Shown piece after piece: positions 50,599 to 61,649 of a stretch of DNA of 63,476 nucleotides. The stretch covers positions 1 through 63,476 of the forward strand of contig PGXL01000011.1 of NCBI GenBank assembly GCA_002839095.1, written 5' to 3'. The first letter of the stretch is position 1. Each line of letters opens with the position of its first letter. The position numbers were made by a program, and so were the translations under genes. Below the pieces are notes generated by a model that saw only the letters and a list, made by a program, of their open reading frames with translations, was not told where the DNA came from and did not search any database. This DNA is from Tenericutes bacterium HGW-Tenericutes-2. GTDB lineage: Bacteria > Bacillota_I > Bacilli_A > Acholeplasmatales > Acholeplasmataceae.

Positions 50599-51800
50599 GA
50601 TTGACCTCCATGAAGTACATAAATGGTGTCGATCGTCAATTTTTTAAGCGCTTCATTGACTCCATCAATGGTAATACGATTGATTTTATCAAGCTTTTCT
50701 TCAATGGTTTCCTCGTAGTTCAATAAATCTCTAATAAATGCACGCTTAGTAAGCACCGATTGACTATCTAAACTACTTTTGATTTGATGCTGATAATAGA
50801 ATTTCGCTTGAATGAGCTCTTGTTCAGTTATTCCATTGGATATCATGTTTGAAATTAAGTTTTGAATGCTATCTAAAGCTTTTTCCTTGTTTCTAATATC
50901 GACACCTGATGAAATCATTAAAGCTCCCTTATAATGGTCATAATTAGATTGAATATCGTAGCATAATCCTTCGACTTCTCTGATTTGTTGGAATAATCTA
51001 GAATCTGGATATCCACCTAAAATCGTATCTAATATAACTGCTGCATCATATAAATCATCTGCTCTAAAAATCGGAAAATGATAGCCAATCTTAATGATTG
51101 CTTGATTCATATCCGTTTCTTCAAAAACAGTTTTTAATGCTCTTGGTTCTCTAAATGCAGTTAAAAATGGAATATTAATCTTATGTTCATACTTTAACAC
51201 CTTTTCAATCTTTAATAAGTCTTGATCTGAAACATTCCCATTAACGACTAATTTGGTTGCGTTATGAATAAAAACAGACTGATAATACTTCTTTAGCTTT
51301 GCTAGAGTGATTTTTTTGACGTCTTCTAGCGTTCCTGACATTGGATAACCATATTTATCATTCTCGAAAAAATGCTCATAAAACTTAGTTTGAGCATAAA
51401 GTCTTTTTTTATCCTTTAAGGTTTCCCATTGTTCAATGAGCATACGTTTTTCTTCATTGAAAATAGCTTTGCTAAACTCATCATGACCATAAATTACATC
51501 CTTAAAGAGTTCTAGTGCCTGATCTAATAATGTTTCATCTTCAACAATCTTTGGATCAACAATGGTTAACACCATCGAAATGACACTATAGTTTCCAATT
51601 TGTTCAACCTTTGTCGAAAAATATGCTCCATAAAGATTTTCGAGCTTTTGACTCATCAAAAGCTTACTATTTAGGTTGTTTGTATGAGTCGTTAGCATTT
51701 TAGGCAACAAAAAACGATACACACGTGTATCTTCCTTGTCTATGTCTGTAAAGTATACTGCGAGCTGTATCGTTTTAAAGTCGTTATTTATAGATAGCAT
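50595..51800 (-). CDS. M16 peptidase-like protein, non-catalytic partner (YmfF-like)
   Basis: A 401-residue M16 homologue with the fold visible (GGYPDSRLFQQIREVEGLCYDIQS, KLVVNGNVSDQDL) but without an HxxEH motif: the corresponding N-terminal region reads LPKMLTTHTNNLNSKLL. It should form a heterodimer with the catalytic partner encoded next (ATGA overlap), supplying the substrate-binding Arg/Tyr loop. It begins at the last base of deoD. Confidence 0.88.
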   Translation of the reverse strand: MLSINNDFKTIQLAVYFTDIDKEDTRVYRFLLPKMLTTHTNNLNSKLLMSQKLENLYGAYFSTKVEQIGNYSVISMVLTIVDPKIVEDETLLDQALELFKDVIYGHDEFSKAIFNEEKRMLIEQWETLKDKKRLYAQTKFYEHFFENDKYGYPMSGTLEDVKKITLAKLKKYYQSVFIHNATKLVVNGNVSDQDLLKIEKVLKYEHKINIPFLTAFREPRALKTVFEETDMNQAIIKIGYHFPIFRADDLYDAAVILDTILGGYPDSRLFQQIREVEGLCYDIQSNYDHYKGALMISSGVDIRNKEKALDSIQNLISNMISNGITEQELIQAKFYYQHQIKSSLDSQSVLTKRAFIRDLLNYEETIEEKLDKINRITIDGVNEALKKLTIDTIYVLHGGQS

Positions 51801-52510
51801 TAGATGCTATGTAAAGCAACTTCCATCATTTTCGTAAATGCTTCCTGTCTTTCCATCGAAGTTGTTTTTTCATGTGTGACAAGAGAATCAGATACTGTTA
51901 ATAAACATGCTGCTTTCTTTCCTAACGCCTTTGCATTAGCAAATAACGCGAATGATTCCATTTCAACAGCGTCAGCACCGTATTTTTCGTGAATTTCCTT
52001 GAATTCATCATGCTTCAAACGATAAAAAACATCTGATGAATGAATAGTCGATACATGCAGTTTAATATTTAGTTTTTCACTCGCACGAATGATTTTGTTA
52101 TTGAGTGCTTTATTTGCAGGTAATATCTTTCTTGAGGATATACCCATTGTTTTTGCAAAGCTTGATTCTGAATAAGCGTCCTTTACTAAAACAACATCAT
52201 AGAGCTTTAAATCAGGTGAATAAGCTCCACATGATCCAATTCTAATAATGTTTTCAACGCCATAAAAGCTAAATAGCTCATAGGAATAAATCCCGATGGA
52301 AGGCATTCCCATACCTGAACCCATCACTGTAACCTTCTTTTTACCGAAATAGCCTGTGTATCCCCACATGTTTCTCACATCGTTAATCTTTTCAACCTTA
52401 GTCAAAAAGGTATCAGCAATATATTTCGCTCTTAATGGATCACCTGGCATTAAAACTGTTTTTGCTATTAAATCTTTATTCTCTAACTCAATATGTGGTG
52501 TTGGAATCAT
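51800..52510 (-). CDS. deoD: Purine-nucleoside phosphorylase DeoD type
   Basis: A 236-residue hexameric-type PNP. Motifs are [41 protein letters not shown] and [14 protein letters not shown]. The catalytic Asp is in [11 protein letters not shown]. It phosphorolyses purine nucleosides to free bases for Apt. GGGGGAAG precedes ATG. It overlaps deoC by 23 bases, forming a deoxynucleoside degradation pair. Confidence 0.95.
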   Translation of the reverse strand: MIPTPHIELENKDLIAKTVLMPGDPLRAKYIADTFLTKVEKINDVRNMWGYTGYFGKKKVTVMGSGMGMPSIGIYSYELFSFYGVENIIRIGSCGAYSPDLKLYDVVLVKDAYSESSFAKTMGISSRKILPANKALNNKIIRASEKLNIKLHVSTIHSSDVFYRLKHDEFKEIHEKYGADAVEMESFALFANAKALGKKAACLLTVSDSLVTHEKTTSMERQEAFTKMMEVALHSI

Positions 52511-53162
52511 TTGTCTTCCCCCTTTTATTCATTATATCTACACCATTGGATGTACCAATTCTTGTTGCTCCAGCTTCAATCATTTTTAATGCATCTTCAT
52601 AGGTTCTAACTCCACCCGATGCCTTGACTTCAGCCTTATCTTTAACTGTATCTTTCATTAATTTTACATCTTCAACTCTTGCACCATAGGTACCAAATCC
52701 TGTTGAAGTTTTTACAAATTGCGCTCCTGCTTCCAATACAAGTTCAGATGCTTTAACAATTTCTTCAGTAGTTAAATAGCATGTTTCAATAATCACTTTT
52801 ACAGTTCTTTTTTCTGCTGCTGCTACAACACCCTTGATTTCATGAAGAATCGTATGATAATCCTTGGTTTTTAAAGCATTGACATTGATGACCATATCGA
52901 GTTCATCTGCGCCATCATTAACTGCTTCAAGAGCCTCATATGCCTTTACATTTGCACTGTGTGTTCCATGAGGAAAACCAATCACTGTACAAACCAAAAC
53001 GTCTGTTTTCTTGAGCTTATGTTTTGCATATTTTACCCAAATTGGGTTCACACAAACACTTTTAAAATCGTATGTCTTTGCTTCATCAACAAGCTGATCG
53101 ATTTGAGCCTTTGTAATACTTGCTCCAAGTTTTGTATGGTCAATCATTTTATTAAGCTGCAT
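52488..53162 (-). CDS. deoC: Deoxyribose-phosphate aldolase
   Basis: About 224 residues from ATG 53162 (AAGGAGAG upstream; the frame extends to a TTG at 53168). The Schiff-base Lys is in QFVKTSTGF, and the second conserved Lys in [10 protein letters not shown]. It splits deoxyribose 5-phosphate into glyceraldehyde 3-phosphate and acetaldehyde. It completes the path started by Pdp and DeoD. It overlaps the upstream membrane protein gene by 11 bases. Confidence 0.95.
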   Translation of the reverse strand: MQLNKMIDHTKLGASITKAQIDQLVDEAKTYDFKSVCVNPIWVKYAKHKLKKTDVLVCTVIGFPHGTHSANVKAYEALEAVNDGADELDMVINVNALKTKDYHTILHEIKGVVAAAEKRTVKVIIETCYLTTEEIVKASELVLEAGAQFVKTSTGFGTYGARVEDVKLMKDTVKDKAEVKASGGVRTYEDALKMIEAGATRIGTSNGVDIMNKRGKTNDSNTTY

Positions 53163-53790
53163 AAACAATCTCTCCTTTTATTTTTTTTCGTTCGATTATA
53201 TCTACAAACATTGAAATGAGTGGTCCCGTAAAGAAAACTAAAACGACAGTAAATACATGAACCTGCTCAAATAATTGTTTTGTTATCGTACCTAATATAA
53301 CTGCTAAAATGAAGAATGTTCCTTCAATAATAATTTTAGTCCATTTAATGCTGTGAATCTTCTTATTCATAATCTGTAATAGTCTTTCAAATGGCAGACT
53401 AGGTAGACTAGTTGTCATGGTAATTGCAACTCCAAAGCTTACAACTAATAAACTGAATGCTGCAAGCGGTATTCTAAAGTAAAATGACTCGATCAAAGGC
53501 GTTGGAAGTAACTCAAATAAGAATTTCCATGAATCTATTAAAATACCGATGATAAAAAGAAAGATGACTGAATAAATCATATCTTTTTTTCTTTCCAGTA
53601 AATAGCATACAAGTGATACGGTTAATCCGAGTAAAACAGCTACTGTACCTAAAGATAACGGGGTTAATGTATATAAAAAGTAGACGAATGAATCAATTGG
53701 AGAAGCTCCAAGTCTAGAAAAAATAATACCAACGATACCAAATGCTACCATAACAAATCCTATGACATGATAAAAAATCTTTTTTTGCAA
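53152..53790 (-). CDS. YczE/YitT-like membrane protein
   Basis: A 212-residue protein with five to six hydrophobic segments. The N-terminal pattern [23 protein letters not shown] is typical of the YczE family (DUF6198/YitT-related). The start is TTG 53790, six bases after GGAG. Function is unknown; transport has been suggested for the family. In the same run of genes as deoC and deoD, so a link with nucleoside use is possible. Confidence 0.8.
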   Translation of the reverse strand: MQKKIFYHVIGFVMVAFGIVGIIFSRLGASPIDSFVYFLYTLTPLSLGTVAVLLGLTVSLVCYLLERKKDMIYSVIFLFIIGILIDSWKFLFELLPTPLIESFYFRIPLAAFSLLVVSFGVAITMTTSLPSLPFERLLQIMNKKIHSIKWTKIIIEGTFFILAVILGTITKQLFEQVHVFTVVLVFFTGPLISMFVDIIERKKIKGEIVYAA

Positions 53791-53802
53791 GTGTTGCTCC
53801 TT

Positions 53803-54657
53803 CTAATCCAATAACTTCTTTACGTTTTCTTTAGCAAAGGTGTGATCGATCTTCATAAATTTCTGTTTCTTCATAATTTTGAAAACCTTACCTGAGGTTT
53901 TCTTAATAACCACTTTGGTTCCCTTAATAAAGCCAGGAACATCCTGTAGATATTTTTCAATGAGTGGTAATGCTTCATTAAATGATATAACCTTTATTTC
54001 ATTTCCAACTCTATAGAATATGTAATCTATATGTGGTGGGAATACAGTTAATGTGTGTTCCTTCCATTCCATACCAATCACTAAGGTTTTCTTTTCTGTT
54101 GTCAAAAAATGATATCTAGGCACATAGGTGTCTAGCTCTTTATAATACTTTTGTAAATCGTATAGGTCATCTAAGTATCTTAGGATAGAATGAAGTTTAT
54201 CCTTAGACATTAAGTGATAATCCGATAATAAAACTGGGTTTTTAGAAATATAGGCTTCCTTCACCATATGAAAAACCTTTAGTACCACATCCATCTTAAA
54301 GGGAAGCACATCCTCAAATAACTCATTATAAATATGGAAATCATAGGTATCACATACTTTTTTTACAAGTTCAAATAAATGCTTCGCTACATAATCAGGT
54401 GTTAAAATAGGCATTTCCAAATGAAAATTTAAATCCAAGAATTTTGGACTTAATCTATAGATGTCTGGCACCTGAGATTTCGGAGTGATCACATACTTTG
54501 CTTCATATCCTAATCTTGGATGCAAATATAGAAATCGGACACTTTTCTCATCCATTTCTACAGTAATCCCTTCAATTCTCTCAAAAAAGACAATCAACTG
54601 TTCTAAATCGATTTTTCTGCTTTTTTCCTTGAAAAAATGTATATTAAATTGAGCCAT
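53803..54657 (-). CDS. Protein of unknown function
   Basis: About 284 residues from ATG 54657 (GGTGAG upstream; an ATG at 54669 is inside the purine-rich stretch). It is soluble, with no signal peptide. The first half contains FFERIEGITVEMDEKSVRF and LHPRLGYEAKYVITPKSQ; the middle is helical; the C-terminus is very basic (GTKVVIKKTSGKVFKIMKKQ). I do not recognise a domain. It is in a tight run before the YczE-like gene. Its basic end could bind nucleic acid, but this is a guess. Confidence 0.7.
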   Translation of the reverse strand: MAQFNIHFFKEKSRKIDLEQLIVFFERIEGITVEMDEKSVRFLYLHPRLGYEAKYVITPKSQVPDIYRLSPKFLDLNFHLEMPILTPDYVAKHLFELVKKVCDTYDFHIYNELFEDVLPFKMDVVLKVFHMVKEAYISKNPVLLSDYHLMSKDKLHSILRYLDDLYDLQKYYKELDTYVPRYHFLTTEKKTLVIGMEWKEHTLTVFPPHIDYIFYRVGNEIKVISFNEALPLIEKYLQDVPGFIKGTKVVIKKTSGKVFKIMKKQKFMKIDHTFAKENVKKLLD

Positions 54658-54713
54658 ATACTCACCCACCCTATATTAGTAGTTTATCATAACATATCAG
54701 TAATGATATGCAT

Positions 54714-55445
54714 TTAAGTCTTTAATATTGCCTTTATTTGCTTATAATCGGTACGATCGATTAAAAGTGGCGTAATTGAAATGTATCCTTCATCAAATGC
54801 AACTACATCAGATTCCTCATGCTCTTGATAGTTAATGATCGAGGATTTGATATGAAAAATATCAGGTCTTTCTGATTTAACAAACTCGGCATGCTGATAG
54901 CGTAATCCCATTTTAGTTATTTTTACACCCTTTGGTCTTGGTATTGTATCCTTTGGAAAATTGATATTTAATATTCCAGGTCCCTCTTGGAGCTTGGCTT
55001 CGAATATTTCATCGAATAATTTTATGGTTTCATCATATAGATATGGGAGATTTGTACGATGTGCAGAAATAGCGATAGCATCCACACCAAGTATTTTTGC
55101 TTCCATTGCTGCTGCAACTGTTCCTGAATATAAAATATCCTTTGCAATATTTTGTCCATAATTAATTCCTGAAACGACTAAATCAAAATCAACATTAAAG
55201 ACCTTTAAGCCAAGTCGAGTCGCGTCTGCAGGTGTACCATCAACAACAAGTGTTGCTGTCGAACCAAAAATAGGCTCAGTGTAAAATGTCTCAATTCGAC
55301 TTCTTATCGTAATCGCATGACTTTTTGCACTTTGATGATCCTTAGGTGCTGAAACATAAACATTACCAAAAGGCTGAAGAGCACGTACTAAAATGCCTAA
55401 ACCTTCTGCTTGATATCCATCATCATTAACGACTAAAATATTCAT
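54714..55445 (-). CDS. surE: 5'/3'-nucleotidase SurE
   Basis: A 243-residue SurE. Metal-binding motif VNDDGYQAEGL at the N-terminus, APKDHQSAKSHAIT, VVDGTPADATRLGL and VVSGINYGQN are all typical. It removes phosphate from nucleoside monophosphates. It starts immediately after the ileS stop (TAAATG), so it is translated with ileS. Confidence 0.95.
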   Translation of the reverse strand: MNILVVNDDGYQAEGLGILVRALQPFGNVYVSAPKDHQSAKSHAITIRSRIETFYTEPIFGSTATLVVDGTPADATRLGLKVFNVDFDLVVSGINYGQNIAKDILYSGTVAAAMEAKILGVDAIAISAHRTNLPYLYDETIKLFDEIFEAKLQEGPGILNINFPKDTIPRPKGVKITKMGLRYQHAEFVKSERPDIFHIKSSIINYQEHEESDVVAFDEGYISITPLLIDRTDYKQIKAILKT

Positions 55446-58145
55446 TTATTTTCCTCCTAGAACATTTAAACAACGATCGCATAATCCATTTTCATGAACA
55501 TGGTCTACAACATTCCAGCATCTGTCACAAGTAATTCCATCTGCAACTCCAACTGAAACCTTGAATTCTTTTCCAATCTTTATATTAACCTTTGAAACAA
55601 TTAAGACTTGGTGAATCTTCATATCTAAATAGTTAATCGCATCCATTTGCTCTTGTGTGACAACTAAATCCACTTGAGCAGCTAAAGATTTACCAAATAC
55701 CTTTTGTTCTCTAGCATCCTCTAGCTTCTTTAGAACAACTTCTCTTACATTATCAAATACTTCAAATGCGTTCATTAGTTTAGCATCTTCATGAGTATTT
55801 AGCTCTGGCATGTTTTCTAAATAAACATCTTCTTTGTGAACAAATGGAAGTGTTTGATAGGCTTCTGATGTTGTATGTGGAAGTACTGGAGTAAGAAGCT
55901 TTAAGATACCAAGTGTGATGTCATAAAGTGTCGATTGAACAGATCTTCTATCGATTCCATTCTCTTTTTCAATATATAAAATATCCTTTGTATAATCTAG
56001 ATAAAATGCAGATAAATCATTGGTCATAAATGGCACAACCGTGCGGTAAACTTTATCAAATTGATAATTTTCATAGGCATCTAAAACCGTTTGAACTAGC
56101 TGGTAATATTTGAGTGTCATCACTTGGTTTAATTTACCACGCATTGAATAGCTGATATAATCTTTTTCTGGATTAAATCCATCTAGATTACCTAGCATGA
56201 ACTTAAATGTATTTCTAATCTTTCGATAGCCTTCAGCGATTTGAGTCATCATATCATTAGAAATTCTAACATCACTTTGATAATCCACTGTAGCTACCCA
56301 AAGTCTAAGTAAATCTGCACCCTGTTGTTTCATAACAACTAAAGGATCTACAGTATTTCCTAAGGATTTACTCATTTTTCTACCTTGACCATCTAAAACG
56401 AAGCCATGGGAAACAACCTTCTTATAGGGTGATGCTCCAAATGCAGCGACACCAGTAATTAAGGATGAGTTGAACCAGCCACGATATTGATCCGATCCCT
56501 CTAAATATAAATCAGCAGGATATGGAAGATTTCTAGCAGTTAATACAGAATGTGAGGTTCCTGAATCAAACCAAACATCCATAATATCTGTTTCTTTTCT
56601 AAATATTCCATTTGGAGAACCTGGATGCTTATATCCCTTAGGAAGTAAATCAACTGCTTCTCTTTCATACCAAACATCAGAACCAAATTCATTGAATAAA
56701 TTGGCAACATGCTCTAATAAATCGTGATCCAGTATTGAATCTCCATTTTCAGCGTAAAAGACAGGGATTGGAACACCCCAAGCTCTTTGTCTAGAGATAC
56801 ACCAATCTTCACGACCAGTGATCATATTTGAAATACGTAATTCGCCCCATAAAGGTAACCATTCTGCTTTTTTAACCTCAGAAAGTAATTCATCCTTCAG
56901 CTTTTCAATTGATGCGAACCATTGTGGAGTCGCTCTAAAAATAACTGGTTTTTTAGTTCTCCAGTCATGTGGATAGCTATGCACAAATTTATCACTTCTA
57001 AGTAATACATTCGCTTCTTCTAGTGCCTTAACGATTGCTTCATTTGCTACCTCATAATAAAGACCAGCAAATTGTCCTGCTTCTTCAGTCATGTATCCTT
57101 TATCATCGACTGGACATAAAATGTCTAAGCCATATGTTCTTCCGACTCTATAGTCGTCTTCCCCATGACCTGGAGCAGTATGTACTAAGCCAGTACCATC
57201 TGTATCTGTGACATGCTCACCAACGATAATTGGAGATACTCTGTCATATAAAGGATGCTTATATTGGTTAAGCTCTAGCTCAGAACCCTTGATTGAGCCT
57301 AAAACCTTATAACTTTCAAAATGAAGTGTCTTTGCTAATGTTTCAATTAAGCTTTGAGCAACTACATATTTTTTATCTAATACTTCAATTACACTATAGT
57401 CCATTCTTGGATGAACTGAAATAGCAAGGTTTGCAGGAAGAGTCCAAGGTGTAGTGGTCCATATTAAATATGCTGCATCCTTGAGTAAACCCTTTCCACC
57501 AACTGATGGGAAAGCGACATAAACGGATGTAGATTGCTTATCTTGATATTCGATTTCAGCTTCAGCAAGTGCAGATTCTGAGGATGGAGACCAGTAAACA
57601 GGCTTAAGCCCTTTATAGATTAATCCTCTATCAACCATTTTCGCGAAGACCTTGACTTGATTCGCTTCAAAGTCATTGGTTAAGGTGATATAAGGATTAT
57701 CCCATTCACCTAAAATTCCAAGTCTAGCAAACTGAACCTTTTGTTTTTCAACCTGATCCATAGCGTATGCTCTACATAATTTTCTATATTCAACTAAGGA
57801 AAGCTCCTTACGGTTTACTCCCTTTTTCGTTAATGCTGTTTCAATGGGTAGACCATGTGTATCCCATCCAGGAATGTATGGAACTAAATGTCCTGACATT
57901 GTCTTGTAACGCAAAACAAAGTCCTTTAAGACCTTATTTAAGGCGTGTCCAATGTGGATATCTCCATTTGCATATGGAGGTCCATCATGCAAAATAAAGG
58001 GAATGGAATCCTTATTCTTTTCTAGTACTTTTTTGTACAAGTCAATTTCATTCCATCGTTTTTGAAACTCTAATTCTCTAACACCAAGATTCCCTCTCAT
58101 TTGGAAATCTGTTTTCGGCATTAATAATGTGTCTTTGTAATCCAT
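55446..58145 (-). CDS. ileS: Isoleucyl-tRNA synthetase
   Basis: An 899-residue class I synthetase. HIGH motif in [18 protein letters not shown] in [14 protein letters not shown], the editing domain at about 195-385 ([14 protein letters not shown]), and a C-terminal zinc finger with two Cys pairs (CDRCWN, CDRC). It is the short bacterial form with the C-terminal zinc site. A T-box with an ATC (Ile) specifier lies upstream, giving control by uncharged tRNA-Ile. Confidence 0.97.
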   Translation of the reverse strand: MDYKDTLLMPKTDFQMRGNLGVRELEFQKRWNEIDLYKKVLEKNKDSIPFILHDGPPYANGDIHIGHALNKVLKDFVLRYKTMSGHLVPYIPGWDTHGLPIETALTKKGVNRKELSLVEYRKLCRAYAMDQVEKQKVQFARLGILGEWDNPYITLTNDFEANQVKVFAKMVDRGLIYKGLKPVYWSPSSESALAEAEIEYQDKQSTSVYVAFPSVGGKGLLKDAAYLIWTTTPWTLPANLAISVHPRMDYSVIEVLDKKYVVAQSLIETLAKTLHFESYKVLGSIKGSELELNQYKHPLYDRVSPIIVGEHVTDTDGTGLVHTAPGHGEDDYRVGRTYGLDILCPVDDKGYMTEEAGQFAGLYYEVANEAIVKALEEANVLLRSDKFVHSYPHDWRTKKPVIFRATPQWFASIEKLKDELLSEVKKAEWLPLWGELRISNMITGREDWCISRQRAWGVPIPVFYAENGDSILDHDLLEHVANLFNEFGSDVWYEREAVDLLPKGYKHPGSPNGIFRKETDIMDVWFDSGTSHSVLTARNLPYPADLYLEGSDQYRGWFNSSLITGVAAFGASPYKKVVSHGFVLDGQGRKMSKSLGNTVDPLVVMKQQGADLLRLWVATVDYQSDVRISNDMMTQIAEGYRKIRNTFKFMLGNLDGFNPEKDYISYSMRGKLNQVMTLKYYQLVQTVLDAYENYQFDKVYRTVVPFMTNDLSAFYLDYTKDILYIEKENGIDRRSVQSTLYDITLGILKLLTPVLPHTTSEAYQTLPFVHKEDVYLENMPELNTHEDAKLMNAFEVFDNVREVVLKKLEDAREQKVFGKSLAAQVDLVVTQEQMDAINYLDMKIHQVLIVSKVNIKIGKEFKVSVGVADGITCDRCWNVVDHVHENGLCDRCLNVLGGK

Positions 58146-58169
58146 AAGTTATTTCTCCTTCAATTCGTA

Positions 58170-58335
58170 TATAAAAATAAAATTCGCCCCTATAGCTAAG
58201 GACGAAATCAAGTTCCGCGGTACCACCTTAGTTCTAGGATAAATCCTAGCACTTCGTTTTCATTTGCTCAAAGGTGATACATTTATACGAGTGGTTTCCA
58301 GGCTTACACCATCCCTGAATCGCTTTAAACATCAT
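58170..58335 (-). promoter_or_regulatory. T-box leader of ileS (Ile specifier ATC)
   Basis: The minus-strand leader has the T-box AAGGTGGTACCGCGGAAC (58228-58211), and in stem I the segment GTATCACCTTTG, where ATC (58278-58276) is the Ile specifier. Its terminator is described separately. It lies between sepF and ileS; a TATGAT -10-like element near 58346-58341 may start it, but no good -35 is seen. Confidence 0.93.
58172..58206 (-). terminator. T-box terminator of ileS
   Basis: Minus-strand TTCGTCC pairs with GGGGCGAA, followed by TTTT-A-TTTTT. Confidence 0.85.
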
Positions 58336-58368
58336 ATATTTGCTTGTCCTTCTCATTGCATATTTGAT

Positions 58369-58707
58369 TTAAGCAACTATTTCCTTTAGGAAATCTTCCA
58401 TGGATCCGTCATCATAGACGTCCTTGGTTGCAAACATAAATACTTTTTCTTGTACATTAACGATTTCTCCAGATATTGCATAAACAACACCAGATAGAAA
58501 TGCGATAACCTTATTTGCTTGATCAATATCTAACGGTTCAAAATTTAGAATCAGTGGCTGACCAGCTAGCATTTGATCTGCTAGGGATGTCAGATATTTG
58601 TCATCATCTGTTTCTAGTTTATCAAAGACTATCATTTCTGATTTTAAGACGACTTCTTCATTTTGATCTTCTTTTTTCTTTTTTTTACCAACACTAAATA
58701 GTCCCAT
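58369..58707 (-). CDS. sepF: Cell division protein SepF
   Basis: A 112-residue SepF. A short N-terminal charged region (MGLFSVGKKKKKEDQ) replaces the usual membrane-binding helix plus linker; the globular domain has QPLILNFEPLDIDQANKVIAFLSGVVYAISGEI. SepF anchors FtsZ to the membrane. As no ftsA is seen here, SepF could be the main anchor. Adjacent to yggS, ychF and ftsZ in the remnant division cluster. Confidence 0.93.
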   Translation of the reverse strand: MGLFSVGKKKKKEDQNEEVVLKSEMIVFDKLETDDDKYLTSLADQMLAGQPLILNFEPLDIDQANKVIAFLSGVVYAISGEIVNVQEKVFMFATKDVYDDGSMEDFLKEIVA

Positions 58708-58717
58708 AAGTTCTCCT

Positions 58718-59305
58718 TTATAGCAGGTCTAAAAACTTTCTACCAATTCTTAGATGTGTTGCATGATGCTTGATAGCAAGTTCATAATCACTTGTCATTC
58801 CCATGGAGCGATAAGGTAGGTTTTCTCTTTTAGCTAGGCTATCTAACATCATAAAAGCATGTTCAGTAGCAATAGCATCCATATCCTTACCGATGGTCAT
58901 TAAACCGATTACCTCTATTTTATCATATTTTCTAATTTCTAAAAGAAATTGCGTCAAATTGTTGGGGTTTATCCCTGATTTTTGGTCTTCTTCAGTTAAA
59001 TTGACTTGAATAAAGCATTTCACTTTGTGTTCTGCATATTTTTGTATGCTTTCTGCTAGACTGATCCGATCCAATGTGTGAAGATAATCAATTTGATTAA
59101 TCATGTCTTTCACCTTATTGGTTTGAAGATGTCCTATAAAATGCCAGGTAATTGATAAATCCTTGAGTTCATCCATTTTTTTCAGCATATCTTGTACTCT
59201 ATTTTCTCCAAAATGAAAAACCTGCTTTTGGTAAAGCTTTCTCATTTGTGAGGTATCGAAATATTTAGATGCACAGATTACTGTAACAGATTCATTTAAA
59301 TTCAT
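58718..59305 (-). CDS. PLP homeostasis protein (YggS/YlmE family), short form
   Basis: A 195-residue PLP-binding barrel protein. The PLP-Lys is in VICASKYFD at about residue 14; GENRVQDMLKK, WHFIGHLQTNK and RSMGMTSDYELAI are typical. The usual N-terminal helix of about 20 residues is missing, so the chain begins almost at the first strand. It buffers PLP and affects amino-acid balance. It overlaps ychF by one base. Confidence 0.92.
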   Translation of the reverse strand: MNLNESVTVICASKYFDTSQMRKLYQKQVFHFGENRVQDMLKKMDELKDLSITWHFIGHLQTNKVKDMINQIDYLHTLDRISLAESIQKYAEHKVKCFIQVNLTEEDQKSGINPNNLTQFLLEIRKYDKIEVIGLMTIGKDMDAIATEHAFMMLDSLAKRENLPYRSMGMTSDYELAIKHHATHLRIGRKFLDLL

Positions 59306-60402
59306 TATACATTAAACCTGAAGAGCATGATGTCTCCATCTTGGACAACATAGTCTTTTCCTTCTAGTCTAACTCGGCCATTTTCTTTAGCTGCTTGTGG
59401 TGTTCCATATTTGATTAAATCGGTAAAGGATAAAGTTTCTGCCTTGATAAAGCCACGTTCAAAATCACTATGGATAATACCAGCGCATTGTGGAGCTTTC
59501 ATTCCCTTTTTAAAGGTCCAAGCTCTTACCTCTGGTTCACCAGCAGTGAAATAGGTTTTTAAGCCTAAAAGATAATAGCTTTTTTCAATCACTTCATTGA
59601 GTCCTGATTTTTTTAATCCATAGGCATCTAAAAATGTTTCTTGTTCTTCAGGCTCTAGGGATGCGATTTCACATTCGACTTGAGCAGAAATAAAGACAAC
59701 CTCAGTTCCTTCCTTTTTTGCAAAGGCAAGAAGATTTTGATAATGCACATTTTTTTCAGGATGATGAAGATCTTCTTCAGCAACATTCGCGATATAAATC
59801 ATTGGCTTTAATGAAAGTAGGTTAAAGCTTTTTATTAGCTTGAGCTCTTCTTCCTCAAATGGAATAAGTCTAGGACTTCCATTTTCATCCAGTACTGTTT
59901 TAATCTTCGATAATATATCATATTCAAACATAGATTCTTTATCTTTTGCCTTCGCTTTTTTCTCGAGTCTCTTGATTCTCTTATCAATCGAATCAAGGTC
60001 TGCAAGATTAAGCTCTATTTTGATCGTTTCAATATCTCTTAATGGATCAATTGAGCCTTCAACGTGGGTGATGTTTCCGTCCTCAAAGCATCGAACGACT
60101 TGGCAAATCGCATCAACTTCACGAATATGACTTAAAAACTGGTTCCCAAGACCTTCTCCTTGAGATGCACCACGAACTAAACCTGCGATATCAATAAACT
60201 CATAGGCTGTTGGTACAACCTTTTTAGGCTTATATATTTTTTCTAGCACATCTAATCTAGGATCTTGTACATAGACAACTCCTACATTAGGTTCTATAGT
60301 TGCAAACGGATAGTTTGCAGCAAGTGCCTCTGCTTTTGTAATGGCATTGAAGAGCGTAGATTTCCCTACATTCGGCAAGCCGATAATTCCTGCTTTTAAC
60401 AT
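59305..60402 (-). CDS. ychF: Ribosome-binding ATPase YchF
   Basis: A 365-residue Obg-family protein with P-loop GLPNVGKST, the switch motif FIDIAGLVRGASQGEGLGNQFL, a coiled coil at about 130-165, and a C-terminal TGS domain (YFTAGEPEVRAWTF, DYVVQDGDIMLFRF). It binds ATP in preference to GTP and associates with ribosomes under stress. Its location between ftsZ and yggS is unusual. Confidence 0.95.
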   Translation of the reverse strand: MLKAGIIGLPNVGKSTLFNAITKAEALAANYPFATIEPNVGVVYVQDPRLDVLEKIYKPKKVVPTAYEFIDIAGLVRGASQGEGLGNQFLSHIREVDAICQVVRCFEDGNITHVEGSIDPLRDIETIKIELNLADLDSIDKRIKRLEKKAKAKDKESMFEYDILSKIKTVLDENGSPRLIPFEEEELKLIKSFNLLSLKPMIYIANVAEEDLHHPEKNVHYQNLLAFAKKEGTEVVFISAQVECEIASLEPEEQETFLDAYGLKKSGLNEVIEKSYYLLGLKTYFTAGEPEVRAWTFKKGMKAPQCAGIIHSDFERGFIKAETLSFTDLIKYGTPQAAKENGRVRLEGKDYVVQDGDIMLFRFNV

Positions 60403-60422
60403 TTTTTTAATTCCTTCCAGTA

Positions 60423-60444
60423 AAAAAGGCTTATCGCCTTTTTA
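60423..60444 (-). terminator. ftsZ terminator
   Basis: Minus-strand AAAAGGC-gataa-GCCTTTT hairpin with T6, overlapping the ftsZ stop region. It separates ftsZ from the ychF transcript. Confidence 0.8.
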
Positions 60445-61590
60445 AAATTTTCCTTTTTTTACAAGCCATGAAGGAAGATTGCGTTTCTTTCCTTCAGAAA
60501 CTTGATTGTTTGGTAGATCTTCATCATCTTCGTAGGATTGATTTTTTAATCCTTGGCGAGTTAATTTCATTTGCTCATCTGAGGTTTTATTGAATATTTC
60601 GCTAGCTAGATTTTCAATGGTTGTATCCTTAGCTTTTAATTCATATCCAGTTGCAATCACAGTAACGATTAATTCATCATCTAAATCCTGATTCACAGTA
60701 GTACCGTAAATAATATTTAAATCACGATCAGTTGAATTTCTAATTTCTGATAAAGCTTGTTCAGTTTCAAATAGAGTAATATTCGTACCTGATGTAATAT
60801 TAACTATTGCATCGGTTGCACCATCAATTGAAACCTCTAATAATTTTGAGTGAATTGCTTTTCTAGCTGCTTCAATGGCACGATCTTCACCAGATGCAAT
60901 ACCAATACCCATTAATGCAGTACCTTTATTTTCCATTACAGTTCTAACATCAGCAAAGTCAACGTTAATTAAACCAGGAATAGCAATAATTTCAGCAATC
61001 CCTTGAACACCTTGACGAAGCACATTATCAGATTCTCTAAAAGCATCAAGTAATTGTGTTGTTGGACCTGAGATAGCGAGTAATCTTTCATTTGGGATAA
61101 CGATTAATGTATCGACGTGAGGCTTTAATTCCTCTAAGCCATAAATAGCTGCTTGCATACGAGCAGGACCTTCAAATGCGAATGGTTTTGTTACGATACC
61201 AATCGTTAGACATCCCATTTCCTTTGCTCTTTTAGCAATAATAGGAGCTGCACCTGTACCAGTTCCACCACCCATACCTGCTGTGATGAAAACCATGTCT
61301 GCATCTCTTAATACTTCTTCAATTTCTTCAATAGATTCTTCAGCTGCTTTTCTACCAACTTCTTGTTTAGCACCAGCACCTAAACCTCTAGTTAAATATT
61401 TACCTAATTGAACTCTAGTTTCTGCTTTAGAAACCTTTAGTACTTGAGCATCTGTATTCATCGCGACAAAAACAACGCCCTTGACGTCGTTCTCAATCAT
61501 TCGATTGATTGCATTTCCCCCGCCACCACCAACACCGATGACTTTAATTACTGGTTTTTGATTGAAATTATCTGATTCGCCGAATACCAT
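60442..61590 (-). CDS. ftsZ: Cell division GTPase FtsZ
   Basis: A 382-residue FtsZ. The tubulin signature [10 protein letters not shown], the N-terminal [13 protein letters not shown], and the T7 synergy loop [12 protein letters not shown] are intact, so GTPase and polymerisation should work. After a linker the C-terminal peptide reads [12 protein letters not shown], a variant of the usual partner-binding peptide. GGAGGGATATC precedes ATG. No ftsA or murein gene is adjacent. Confidence 0.97.
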   Translation of the reverse strand: MVFGESDNFNQKPVIKVIGVGGGGGNAINRMIENDVKGVVFVAMNTDAQVLKVSKAETRVQLGKYLTRGLGAGAKQEVGRKAAEESIEEIEEVLRDADMVFITAGMGGGTGTGAAPIIAKRAKEMGCLTIGIVTKPFAFEGPARMQAAIYGLEELKPHVDTLIVIPNERLLAISGPTTQLLDAFRESDNVLRQGVQGIAEIIAIPGLINVDFADVRTVMENKGTALMGIGIASGEDRAIEAARKAIHSKLLEVSIDGATDAIVNITSGTNITLFETEQALSEIRNSTDRDLNIIYGTTVNQDLDDELIVTVIATGYELKAKDTTIENLASEIFNKTSDEQMKLTRQGLKNQSYEDDEDLPNNQVSEGKKRNLPSWLVKKGKF

Positions 61591-61649
61591 GATATCCCTC
61601 CTCGTACTATTTATATTTTACAATATAATCTTATTAATTAAAAGGTTTA

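Noticed and set aside
50595-51800. Catalytic M16 peptidase
   Set aside because: No HxxEH motif is present in the N-terminal region; it is kept as the non-catalytic partner.
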